A DNA stretch of 64,000 nucleotides from positions 124,001-188,000 of the forward strand of contig JAPFFF010000063.1 in assembly GCA_039105265.1 (NCBI GenBank), given 5' to 3'. Each line of letters opens with the position of its first letter. The stretch's first letter is position 1. The translations under genes were made by a program, and so were the position numbers. This DNA is from Tritrichomonas musculus (taxonomy: Eukaryota; Parabasalia; Tritrichomonadida; Tritrichomonadidae). Below, piece by piece: positions 52,686-62,006 of the stretch. Below the pieces are notes generated by a model, which was not told the DNA's origin, made no database searches, and saw only the letters and a program-made list of their open reading frames with translations.

Positions 52686-54190
52686 TTAATTAAATAGTGA
52701 TATAGGTGACTTATCTCCTTTTCCAGGTGTTGGAGTCGGCGGTTTTGTTATTCTTCTAACATCACCTCTTTTAATCTCCAATCTTGTTTTTTCGTCAGCG
52801 CCTTTTTTAAAGTTAGCATACTGGCTTCTCGTTCTAGGTGTAATTATTCCTGGCATTTGATACTGCATACTTTTTTCATTACTTTATGACTCTTTAATTT
52901 TTTTTCAAGTGCGTTTATATGAAATCAATTAGTCTTAAGCTCAGTATCACGTTGAACTTGGAGCTGGCCTAGTCTTCTTTCGCCATATTCAATCATACAT
53001 TTCATCTCTTTCTCTTGTTTTGAGATAAGTGCCATAGACTTCGATCTCATTGTGTCTAGTGCTTTTTTTTGTTGCTTTTTGAGACTCTTCTTTCTGCATC
53101 TGATCACCAATCTTCTTAAGCTGCCTTGCATTTTTAAGGTCATGGCTGATTGCCATTGCCCTTTGTTTACTTCTTATCTGAAAAAAGTTTAGAAGATGGC
53201 TTGTTAAAAGTTGTCAGAGTCGCAAATCGGTTCCAATCTGCTTCAAAATCTTTTCTCTGATTTTCGTGCTCTATTTGCATTTCTCCATCTTCTTAAAGTT
53301 ATCGATTCGTTGCTTTATGTACCTGTTCAAGTGTTGCTTTATGTACCTGTTCAAGTGTTGCTTTATGTACCTGTTCAAGATATTGCTTGATCGTGTAAGT
53401 TTGATCAAATATATCGCTACTAATTGAATCTTCTTGGAGATTTTGCATGTTGATCGATATATTATCGTCTATTTTAGCCGCTTCTTCGTATTCTTCTGCC
53501 ATTAATTTGTACAAACTCTGTTTACGGGCAAAGTTAATCAATTCTTCGCGCATTTCGAGTGGTGGTAATTTTTTTGTTTCAATTTGGCTTTTAAGAGTTG
53601 CATGAAGTTCTTCATCGTGGGACCGAATCGGCCTTTGCATCTAACTCAAATCGTGGAGAGTTGATCAATGTTGCCAAAATGGAATCATCTGTGCTCTCAA
53701 ATTGGACGCTGGCATCTGATTTTTCAAATTGTCGACGAATTACTGTTCTTGGTTCTGTTATTTCGCGTGAAATGTTAGATGGAGAATGAGGAGATTTATT
53801 ATTATCTTCATTTTCTTCATCAGAAATAATCTTTTGAATTCGATCTTTCGAAATCGCTTCAAGCTGTCCGGTATTTATTTCTGATAATTCGATTTCTGTT
53901 GCTTCGTTTTGATTATTTAATGAAGAATATTCTTCTTCTTCTTTGTTTTCATTTGAGTTGTTATTTTCTTCAATTTGATTTTCTTGTCGAGAATATATTT
54001 TGAATAATATTTTAAATTTTACATGAAATATTTGTATCTTCAAAAATTTTAGTAGGGCTATTATTTGCGATTAATGATTTTATATTTTCTGTATTTATTG
54101 GCTGAGATTTAATTTCGGAATCAGCATTTTCTTTGTCATTATTTGATAAATTATTAGTAATACTTTTTGATACAGACTCAATTGTCAAAA
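52686..54190 (-). pseudogene. coiled-coil protein gene broken by several frameshifts
   Basis: A train of minus-strand coding blocks in different frames forms one consistent coiled-coil protein. From the 5' side: a Ser/Asn-rich start (near 54186), an acidic block with EENNNSNENKEEEEYSSLN and SPHSPSNISREITEPRTVIR, a block with LPPLEMREELINFARKQSLY and KLMAEEYEEAAKIDDNIS, then FEADWNRFATLTTFNKPSSK, then ISHDLKNARQLKKIGDQMQK, KALDTMRSKSMALISKQEKE and a Thr/Pro-rich C-terminus ending in PTPTPGKGDKSPISLF. This order (linker, helical hairpin, long coiled coil) is typical of a cytoskeletal-looking trichomonad family. At least four frame changes or stops separate the blocks. A 24-bp unit encoding LEQVHKAT is repeated three times near 53300-53375. 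Confidence 0.65.
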
Positions 54191-54579
54191 TACTCAGTTT
54201 TTGTTGTTAATTATGCATTACAAAAGATGCAAAATTAGGTTTAATTTAACCACTAATTAATTTTTGAGATACTCTCAAAATTAGGTTTAAATAAACCCCT
54301 AATTAATTATTTATATTTTTCTCTCAAAGAAATTCATTATCTCATACCTAAGATCTTAGTATAACACCCTATCAGCTATGGCTGAGGACAAGACCCAAGA
54401 AATTGAATAAGGAAATATATCCTGTATTACTTTATTTTCATTACTATAACGATAAAGATTTATTAAGCCTTTTTATTCAATTTTATCTCAATTTTATAAA
54501 TCCTATTCAATTTATATTTTATATTCAGAAATAATTTCAAAGTTCGAATATAAACGGTCTCCATTATTTCCAAAAAGTT
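54191..54579. other. intergenic region
   Basis: Divergent promoter space between the coiled-coil pseudogene and the kinase. AT-rich; ACTCTCAAAATTAGGTTTAA-type 25-bp direct repeats occur near 54234-54305. No gene. Confidence 0.4.
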
Positions 54580-54584
54580 TCACA
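54580..54584 (+). promoter_or_regulatory. initiator-like TCACA overlapping the kinase ATG
   Basis: TCACA fits TCA(+1)Y(T/A); its A+1 would leave a leader of only two nucleotides. Suggestive only. Confidence 0.25.
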
Positions 54585-56461
54585 TGGAAAAAGAAGTATA
54601 CTTACCACTTTTTGAAAAAATTATTTCTGAAACAGGAATTGTCCAAGGATCAAAAATCGGAGGCGGAGGTTGTGCTGAAGTATTCCATTTTTCATTAGAT
54701 GAAGTTTATCCAGATTCCGCTCAACCATTATTTCAAAATAAAAAAGCAGGCGAACTAGTTTTAAAGAAAGTAAAACGTTGCTTAGGAGCAAAATATCTCC
54801 TTCGCGAAGCCGGTCTTCAAAACTCAGTTAATCATCCATTCATGATTAATCTAACCGCCCTTGTTCCACTCTCAACTGAAAGTGGAAGCCCCACAAATGA
54901 ACAATCATTTATTATACCATTAATGATCATGCCATTAGCCAAACTTGGCACTCTTGACAAAATCTGCCTTTCAGGATTCCAAAAATGGAGTAAAAGTGAC
55001 ATTTATCATCTCATCTATGGAGTTTGCCGCTCACTTTGGTTTCTCCACAAACTTCGCATTTTCCATCGAGATGTCAAGACCAATAACATCTTAGTAATGA
55101 AAGATAAAAAACCACAAATTAGCGATTTTGGATATTCAAAAATCAAAGTTGACGATATGTCAAATTCAGTTATAGTTATGTCCCCTCATTTTGCTGCCCC
55201 AGAATGTTATGACAGACAGACATCTTATCCGTCTGATGTTTTTTCTCTTGGTCTTGTTTTGTATGAAATTTTTGAGAATAGTTCTATACATCAATACTTC
55301 CAAAATGCAAAAACAAAAATGAGAAATCAAGGCGGTCTTAGAGGTCTGAAATCGAAAGATCATTTAATTTACAAAGATGAAAATAATCGTCCACCTTTCA
55401 CTGACAAGACCCCAATTGCGTGGCAGAAGTTAATCAGGTCAATGTGGAGGTCTGACCCTGCAGCAAGAGTGACAATGGACGAAGTAATCAATGAAATTCA
55501 AACAGAGAAATTTTACGTTGATGAAGTTGATTTCGATGACATGCAAAAGTTCTTTGAAAAAGTGAAAGAAGAAGAAATTGAGTACTATTACGTCAAAACT
55601 AATGAAACAATAAAATTCCTCAGATCAGAGTCATCTGAAATCAGTGTCAGTGGACGACATGACTTTTTTATGCCTTTTAGCATTTCGCCCATTAGTGCAC
55701 TCATTGACCAGTATCTTCGTAACATTAGTCCGCACCAAGAGGCATCACAAGATTATAACAATGATGGCGATGATGACTTATTGGAACAAGATAATCTTAA
55801 TCGTTATAATTGTTTTATGAATTTGTTCAAAATTTTGTTATATGAAATAAACTCGTTGTCCAAAACTAATGATTGTGATGCCATTGTCTCAATGGCATCT
55901 TATTGTATGTTTCATTTGAATGACTACACAAGCGCTTACTCCTTTTTGATCAATAGCGGTTTGATTGAAAAATCACCTTCCGTGAAAAATTTGAAAACTT
56001 TGATCGATTTAGAATCAGAAAATTCTCCTGTCATAAAGGCAATGATTTATGAAGCAACGGGCCAATACAACGAGGCAATCGATTTGTACTTCGACTTGAT
56101 CGATAAAGGAGAAGTTGAAATAAATGTCATTTCTCATTTGGGTCGCCTCTTATTGTTCTTAGGTGAAAATTCAGATGTTCAAAAAGAAGGTGAAAGATTG
56201 TTGCAAAATGCAATAAACTTCAATGACGCATTCGCTGCTTTTCACTTGGGAATCCATTACTACACGCTGGCCAATTCACTCGACGTATCTGAAAAAGCGA
56301 AGAGAGAAGAATACTTCACAAAGGCACGCGATCTCTTCAAAAAGATAGAGGAATTCCCTGACTATGAAATGATGATGCTTCTTGTTTACACAAAATTGGG
56401 CGATACTAATAATTCAAGGAAAATGCGCTTTTCAGTGCGTGGTATGTATTATGAAACATGA
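54584..56461 (+). CDS. protein kinase with TPR/Sel1-like C-terminal region
   Basis: A 625-residue Ser/Thr or tyrosine-kinase-like protein kinase. The N-lobe has a Gly-rich loop (IGGGGCAEVF, about residues 25-34) and the ATP lysine in ELVLKKVK (about 62). The C-lobe has the catalytic loop FHRDVKTNNIL (about 160), the metal-binding DFGYSK (about 181), the APE equivalent FAAPECYD and SYPSDVFSLGLVLYE. All catalytic residues are present, so it should be active. From about residue 440 helical pairs such as YEATGQYNEAIDLYFDLIDK and AFAAFHLGIHYYTLA resemble TPR/Sel1 repeats, probably a protein-binding scaffold. No membrane segment. Start at the ATG at 54584, shared with the 5' end of the pseudogene at 45149. 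Confidence 0.88.
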   Translation: MEKEVYLPLFEKIISETGIVQGSKIGGGGCAEVFHFSLDEVYPDSAQPLFQNKKAGELVLKKVKRCLGAKYLLREAGLQNSVNHPFMINLTALVPLSTESGSPTNEQSFIIPLMIMPLAKLGTLDKICLSGFQKWSKSDIYHLIYGVCRSLWFLHKLRIFHRDVKTNNILVMKDKKPQISDFGYSKIKVDDMSNSVIVMSPHFAAPECYDRQTSYPSDVFSLGLVLYEIFENSSIHQYFQNAKTKMRNQGGLRGLKSKDHLIYKDENNRPPFTDKTPIAWQKLIRSMWRSDPAARVTMDEVINEIQTEKFYVDEVDFDDMQKFFEKVKEEEIEYYYVKTNETIKFLRSESSEISVSGRHDFFMPFSISPISALIDQYLRNISPHQEASQDYNNDGDDDLLEQDNLNRYNCFMNLFKILLYEINSLSKTNDCDAIVSMASYCMFHLNDYTSAYSFLINSGLIEKSPSVKNLKTLIDLESENSPVIKAMIYEATGQYNEAIDLYFDLIDKGEVEINVISHLGRLLLFLGENSDVQKEGERLLQNAINFNDAFAAFHLGIHYYTLANSLDVSEKAKREEYFTKARDLFKKIEEFPDYEMMMLLVYTKLGDTNNSRKMRFSVRGMYYET

Positions 56462-56671
56462 AAAAAAAAAATTTTAACAAGCTTTTTTTTTTCTTTTTAA
56501 TAAAAAAGATTTTTAAAAACTAATTTTCTACATTTATATATTCCAAAACATAGCAAAAATATTCAAGAAATAAATGTTTTTAAGAAAATTAATTTTGTGA
56601 TAACTCATAGAATTTTTTAAACACAATTTGATAGTTATCTTGTTTTTTGTCTTATTCTTTCCATTTTTTAT

Positions 56672-58915
56672 ATGACATCTAAAAATATGGAGCAAAATGA
56701 TATAAAAATAGTTCATCAAGATTTTTTTAAGCTTGAATTAAATATTAAAGACAAAACAGCCACAATTGTTGGTATTACCACAAAACAAATTGTTATTCCA
56801 AAAGATATTAATTACAATGGACAAAACTACTTGATTTCCAATATTAAACGTGCTAACTACCAAGTTACTTCAATTCAATTCGCTAAAGATTCATTATTGA
56901 CAACTATAGAAGATAGTTTATTTTATGGTAAAAATCTTAAAATTATCTCATTATCACCGCACATTACAGAAATCAAAGATTATGCATTTGCAGAGTGTAA
57001 TCAATTGTCTATGGTCCACTTTCAACCAAATTCAGAATTGAACACGATCGGGAAATATGCCTTTGAAAAAACAGGTCTCAAAACAATCACAATTCCTCGA
57101 CATGTCAAGCAAATTTGTGATAGTGCATTCTGGCTTTGTTCAGAACTTGAAAAAGTAGAATTTGAGCAAAATTCAGAACTGCAAAAAATTGAGAACGATG
57201 CGTTTCTATCGTCTTCAATCAAAAGCCTAACAATTCCATCAAGTATGGTTGAATTGCAAGAAGGTTGGTGTCAATGTACTCAACAATTGGTTAACATTAA
57301 TGTCATTAAAAATGAGAAGGAAAATATCATGTATTACAATGACATGTTCCTCCTAGGAAAATCCTACCCAGAAAGCGATGTTTTTGACATTTTATACTTT
57401 GCACGTAGGGATATCAAAACGGCCAACATTCCACCGTTTATCAAGATAATTTCCTCATTTGCATTTGAATGGTGCACACAATTAAAAACAATTCATATTC
57501 CTGATGATTCGCAACTTTTTTACATTGGTACATACGCTTTTGCTCATTCAACAATTGAAAGCTTTTCATTTCCACCTCACCTCACTTCAATGGGTAGTTG
57601 TTCTTTTGCATTTTGTAATAAACTCCATACAATTGACATGCATCCAAATTCTGAACTTAAAATTATTGAAGAAAAAGCATTTTATAATTCATCAATTCAT
57701 AACTTTACAATTTCACCTCACATCACTACTATTTGTGAAAATGCTTTTACTTGTTGCATGAATCTAAAGCACATTGAAATTCCAAAAGATTCACAGCTTA
57801 ATACTATTAAAAAAGAAGGATTCTTTCATAGTCAAATTGAAGACTTTACAATTCCTCCTGGACTAACCGAAATAAATGATCGAACATTTGGATCATGCTT
57901 TAACCTTAAAAAGATCAGCTTAATGCCAAATACCAAGCTTCAAACAATTGGACAATTCTCATTCAGGTCATCACCAATTGAAAGTATTGAAATTCCGTCA
58001 AACATCATGCAACTGAAGGAAGGATGGTGCTGTGGAGCTGTCAATTTGAAAGAAGTTGAAATAGTTCAAAAAGAAGTACAAAACATTATTTTTTTCAATA
58101 ATAAATTCATCCTTGGCAAATCTGATCTAAAAAGTGAATTATATGACATTCTTTATTTCGCTCCTCGTGATATTATAACGGCTACTATTCCACCATTCAT
58201 TAAGGAAATTACATCTTATGCATTCAATGGATGTCAACAACTTGAAAATATTGAAATTCAAGCAAATTCAGAACTACAAGTTATTGGAAGCTTTGCATTC
58301 TTATCAACCACAATCAGTAAAATTTCAATACCTCCATCAGTAATTACATTGAAGAAATGTTGCTTTTCGTACTGTAGAAAACTTAAGCAGGTTGAATTTC
58401 AGCCAGATTCAAAACTAAAAATTATTGGAAATGATGCTTTTTCTCTTTCATCAATCACAGAAATTTCAATTCCTTCACAAACCACTAAAATCGGAGAGAA
58501 AGCATTCTACAATTGTTCTTCTCTTAAAAAAGTTAAAATACCATATGATTCAGAATTGACTACTATAGGATGCAATGCTTTTAGTGATACAGCAATCACG
58601 TCTATTTCAATTCCTTCAAATCTTATACTTTTAGAAAAAGGCTCTTTTTGTTATTGCCAAAAGCTTAAAAAGGTTGTAATTCCAAAAGATTCAAAACTCA
58701 AATCAATTCAAAGAGAAGCATTTAGAAATACCTCAATTGAAAGTTTCGTTGTTCCTAATGGAGTTAATGAAATTGGATATGAAGCATTTTTAAATTGTAA
58801 AAAGCTAAAAATTATTGAAATTGTTCCAAAAACTCTGGATATAGGAATTATCAAAAGTGCTTTGAAGAATTGTGAAAATGTTATAGTTATGATTCCATCG
58901 AATAAAAGAAAATGA
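56672..58915 (+). CDS. large BspA-like LRR protein
   Basis: A 747-residue protein of BspA-like LRR_5 repeats over nearly the full length, with alternating repeat types: SFTIPxHxTxIxxxAFxxC and LxxIxxxxxSELxxIGxxAF. A special non-LRR insert occurs twice, about 250 residues apart: EGWCQCTQQLVNINVIKNEK with FLLGKSYPESDVFDILYFAR (near 190-250) and EGWCCGAVNLKEVEIVQKEV with FILGKSDLKSELYDILYFAP (near 450-510); each is followed by RDIxTAxIPPFIKxI. The gene thus arose by internal duplication of about 255 residues. No signal peptide and no C-terminal membrane anchor are present, so despite the family it may be cytosolic or secreted unconventionally. ATG at 56672. Confidence 0.88.
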   Translation: MTSKNMEQNDIKIVHQDFFKLELNIKDKTATIVGITTKQIVIPKDINYNGQNYLISNIKRANYQVTSIQFAKDSLLTTIEDSLFYGKNLKIISLSPHITEIKDYAFAECNQLSMVHFQPNSELNTIGKYAFEKTGLKTITIPRHVKQICDSAFWLCSELEKVEFEQNSELQKIENDAFLSSSIKSLTIPSSMVELQEGWCQCTQQLVNINVIKNEKENIMYYNDMFLLGKSYPESDVFDILYFARRDIKTANIPPFIKIISSFAFEWCTQLKTIHIPDDSQLFYIGTYAFAHSTIESFSFPPHLTSMGSCSFAFCNKLHTIDMHPNSELKIIEEKAFYNSSIHNFTISPHITTICENAFTCCMNLKHIEIPKDSQLNTIKKEGFFHSQIEDFTIPPGLTEINDRTFGSCFNLKKISLMPNTKLQTIGQFSFRSSPIESIEIPSNIMQLKEGWCCGAVNLKEVEIVQKEVQNIIFFNNKFILGKSDLKSELYDILYFAPRDIITATIPPFIKEITSYAFNGCQQLENIEIQANSELQVIGSFAFLSTTISKISIPPSVITLKKCCFSYCRKLKQVEFQPDSKLKIIGNDAFSLSSITEISIPSQTTKIGEKAFYNCSSLKKVKIPYDSELTTIGCNAFSDTAITSISIPSNLILLEKGSFCYCQKLKKVVIPKDSKLKSIQREAFRNTSIESFVVPNGVNEIGYEAFLNCKKLKIIEIVPKTLDIGIIKSALKNCENVIVMIPSNKRK

Positions 58916-58989
58916 TTATTTATGTTAAATTTTATATTCTTTTATATTTTATACACATATACAGTCGTTTAGGAAATATATTCTTTTTT

Positions 58990-59351
58990 TTAGGAAATAA
59001 ATTCTAGTAATCTGAATGGTTATCATGAATCATCTTCTAAACCAATCGATCCATCCATACCAACTGATTCAAATGATTATTCTTATTCGTCTGATTCTGG
59101 TGAGTCTGAATCTTCTGGTGCTGGAGGAAACAATGAAGGCAGTAATGGAAAGAAGAGTAGCAATTCATGATATTTTTTTGCAAAATTGCTAAAAAGTTTA
59201 AATTTTTTTTTCTGAAGAAATTGATATGCCAATTAGAATTCTTGCATTATTTGGTATCATTTCTTGTTTATTACTGCATTGGATAATTAAACCACCAAAA
59301 GATTCACACAATTTTCAAACTCCTCTCCTTGATAATTGCAAAAAAAATTAA
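58990..59351 (+). pseudogene. detached Ser-rich stalk and transmembrane tail
   Basis: An open frame without ATG reads SSNLNGYHESSSKPIDPSIP, TDSNDYSYSSDSGESESSGA and GNNEGSNGKKSSNS, then stops at about 59170. Some 50 bp later a second frame reads EIDMPIRILALFGIISCLLL with HWIIKPPKDSHNFQ and TPLLDNCKKN, a membrane helix followed by a short cytosolic tail. The order of low-complexity stalk, membrane helix and tail is that of the C-terminus of trichomonad BspA surface proteins, but it lies 75 bp beyond the stop of the BspA gene and in broken frames. It is likely the decayed end of that gene or of another one. Confidence 0.5.
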
Positions 59352-59515
59352 AAATTTAATATATTTTTTTTTTATTGATTAAAAAATAATTTAAAGTGAA
59401 GCCAAAATAGAACGATAGAATCAAAAAGTTTCAAATAAATAAAAAATAAGCATCTCAAAAAGACAATGGATCTGTTTATTATTTAAGTAAATTTAGAACA
59501 GTTGAAACAATGATT

Positions 59516-59900
59516 TCATGTTTTTAAGACTTTTGTTGATGAATCAAAAGCGTCTTCACCAATTGTTGCAGAAGATGGAATCACTACTTCTTTCAAGCAT
59601 TTGCACTCTAAGAAACAATATTTTCCAATTGAAGTAACAGAAGGAGGAATTGATATTTGAGACAAACTACTGCATCCTTTGAAAGCCTAATGATCAATAG
59701 AAGTAACAGAAGGAGGAATTGATATTTTTGCCAATAATAAGCAAGATTCAAAAACACTTTCTTTTATTGAAGTCAATTTGGAAGGACTTTCGAATGTCAC
59801 TTGTTTCATTTTTTTTTTGCATTTGACAAATGCAAATGATCCAATAAATGTAACAGACGAGAAAATTGAAATTTTATTTAATTTATAATAATTGATTCAA
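59516..59900 (-). pseudogene. BspA-like LRR fragment
   Basis: About five BspA repeats read on the minus strand: FSSVTFIGSFAFVKC, FESPSKLTSIKESVFE, AKISIPPSVTSIDH, AFKGCSSLSQISIPPSVTSI, CKCLKEVVIPSSATIGEDAF and then a stop. One in-frame stop follows SIDH at about 59688 and the 5' part is missing. It is a 3' relic of a BspA gene. Confidence 0.75.
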
Positions 59901-60021
59901 CATTTTGATTTCATCCATTTAAAATGACAAATCAAAAATAATTGAAAAAAAAATATTGAAAATAAATGGTTTGAAAAAATAATTATTCGAGTTATTAATT
60001 CATAATCTGAAGATATAGAAA

Positions 60022-60093
60022 TCCTACATCGTTCAGCGGTTAGGATTCGTGGTTTTCATCCACGGGATTGGGGTTCGACTCCCCGTGTCGGAA
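60022..60093 (+). tRNA. tRNA-Glu (UUC), copy 1
   Basis: Cloverleaf with anticodon stem CGTGG/CCACG and loop TTTTCAT (anticodon TTC), D-arm GTTCAGCGGTTAGGATTC, T-arm with GGTTCGACTCC, discriminator A, then a T run. Position 4 of the acceptor stem is T opposite C69, a mismatch; the other six pairs are Watson-Crick. The preceding 20 bp (AATCTGAAGATATAGAAA) are shared with copy 2. Confidence 0.9.
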
Positions 60094-60307
60094 TGCTTTT
60101 TTTTTTCTCTATAATTCAAATATGAATGAATCAAAATGTTGAATGATTATTCAATGAAATACATGAAACCTTCCACATAAATCAACAGAGATATGTTTTC
60201 ATTTTTTTTAAATAAAAATCATTATTTCGTTATTGATCATAAAAGATCATAATTTTATTCGAATTATGAAATAACTTTCTAGTATTTCTAAATTAGATGA
60301 AATATTC

Positions 60308-60450
60308 TCAGCGATTTGATTTGACAAACTCGATTGTTTCTTTCATGAATCTTTTTACTTCTTGAGAACTTGCATTCTCAAAACCTTGTTTCAAAATTCT
60401 ATGGATTGAAAAGGATAATAAACTTAATGATGAAATTAAAACCTTTTCAT
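60308..60450 (-). pseudogene. unrecognised C-terminal fragment
   Basis: A minus-strand frame without ATG reads LSFSIHRILKQGFENASSQE, VKRFMKETIEFVKSNR and a stop. It is coding-like, but not recognised, and lies between the two tRNA-Glu genes. Confidence 0.35.
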
Positions 60451-60532
60451 ATAATAATAATTATTATATTAATTGCATAAATTATTATTGTAACAAAAAT
60501 GATAAATAATTTATAATTTGAAGATATTGAAA

Positions 60533-60604
60533 TCCTACATCGTTCAGCGGTTAGGATACGTGGTTTTCATCCACGGGATCGGGGTTCGACTCCCCGTGTC
60601 GGAA
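60533..60604 (+). tRNA. tRNA-Glu (UUC), copy 2
   Basis: Same cloverleaf as copy 1 with two changes: base 26 A instead of T, and C instead of T at the first pair of the T-stem (restoring C-G). Anticodon TTC and the T4-C69 mismatch are shared. A T run follows the discriminator. It lies 511 bp from copy 1 in the same orientation. Confidence 0.9.
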
Positions 60605-60681
60605 TATTTTTTTTCCTATGTTATGAAAAAGGAAACAAATTTTTTATTTTGATTTGGAATAAGAAAAAAATTTTTTTATTT

Positions 60682-61577
60682 AGCAGATAATCAAATACCG
60701 ATATATTTATGAATACAATCATGAGAAGCTTTGGTTTAGGATTACAAAAGGCAATAAACTACATTTTGAAAATATTCAAGGGATTATTTTTGATATCGAA
60801 GTATTTACAAATTCAATGGGAGAAAATTTTGAAGCCCTTATTGAAAAACAAAAGAATAAGGAATCTGCCTATTTTTTACAGATACAAAATTGTAATGAAG
60901 ATATTAAAAATCATTTATTCCCTCATATTGATTTATCAAAGGTATACATACCCATAACAATCACCTCAAAGGACAAAGGAAGTGGCAGCATAGATACAGT
61001 CATTTCAATAATAGGTAATGCAATGAACAACCTTGACGGTTTACTAATTACAAATAACAGACAAACGGCGTTGAATTCTGAAGGAAAAATTATTTTGACA
61101 TATGATGGCAAGAGTGATTTAGAATATTATTTTCCATTCGAATTCCGAAAAATGCGAGAAAGTATTAAACACTTCACTAAAAGACAAATTGAAAGACGAA
61201 ATGAAAACATGAAACTTTTATCTGAAAAAAATTTATGAAGATGTAGTTAAACGAGCAGTTGGAACATTGATTGTATCATTTCGTCTTTCAATTGTCCTGA
61301 TCATCTGTGTGATGTTGGAAAAGTGGTGAGAGACATCAAAAGGTTTAATTCAATTAAGGGTTTTTGTAAGAAAGCAGTATTGCGCTCAAAAAAATAAATT
61401 TTAAATAAAGTTTATTTGATATATAGAATGGATTGGGCACTTTTAATGCCAAAATCCATGGAATGAATTGGTCTGCTAGATTAAATCATGGTGTTGTTCA
61501 AGAATAGCATAAAGAATTGAATTGGATGATATATTTTGATGATTCTGATTGGGATGATGCTCCTATTCTTATATAAA
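60682..61577 (+). pseudogene. unrecognised gene, broken
   Basis: A plus-strand coding train. The first block, without ATG before 60816, reads EYNHEKLWFRITKGNKLHFE, IIFDIEVFTNSMGENFEALI, LSKVYIPITITSKDKGSGSI, LLITNNRQTALNSEGKIILT and DLEYYFPFEFRKM, and stops at 61238. Further blocks follow in other frames: YEDVVKRAVGTL, then FNCPDHLCDVGKVVRDIKRF, then GTFNAKIHGMNWSARLNHGV and LNWMIYFDDSDWDDAPIL. They look like one decayed gene of about 300 residues. No domain recognised; the start at the ATG 60816 would give a 140-residue product. Confidence 0.5.
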
Positions 61578-62006
61578 CCAATTATATTAATAAATAAATT
61601 ATTTATTTTTTTTTTATTTTTTATTTTGATTGCAACTTAATAAATTTAGTCTTTTTGGTTCATTCATTGTAGTGCACTAATAAATAAATAATGTATTGTC
61701 ATGTTTTTTTAACGATATTTTTTTTCAATATTCGAAAATTTTATATCACATATCTTTTTCCAGAACGATAATTTTTTATCTCAAAATTTTTTTCGGAATT
61801 AAAACAGCTTTTTTTAAAAAAAATGTATATTATTAAAACATATTCCTTTACATAAAAAAAATATTGAAAAAATTGAAATATATTTATTGAATATTTTTCA
61901 AAAGATAAAGAAATTTGAATGCATGAATTTGTTATTGTTATTTCAATTTTTCTGAAGATTATTTGAATATCGTTTATGAATTTCCCCAAATCCCATAGTT
62001 TTATAT
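61578..62006. other. AT-rich intergenic region
   Basis: No gene or repeat recognised. Confidence 0.4.
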
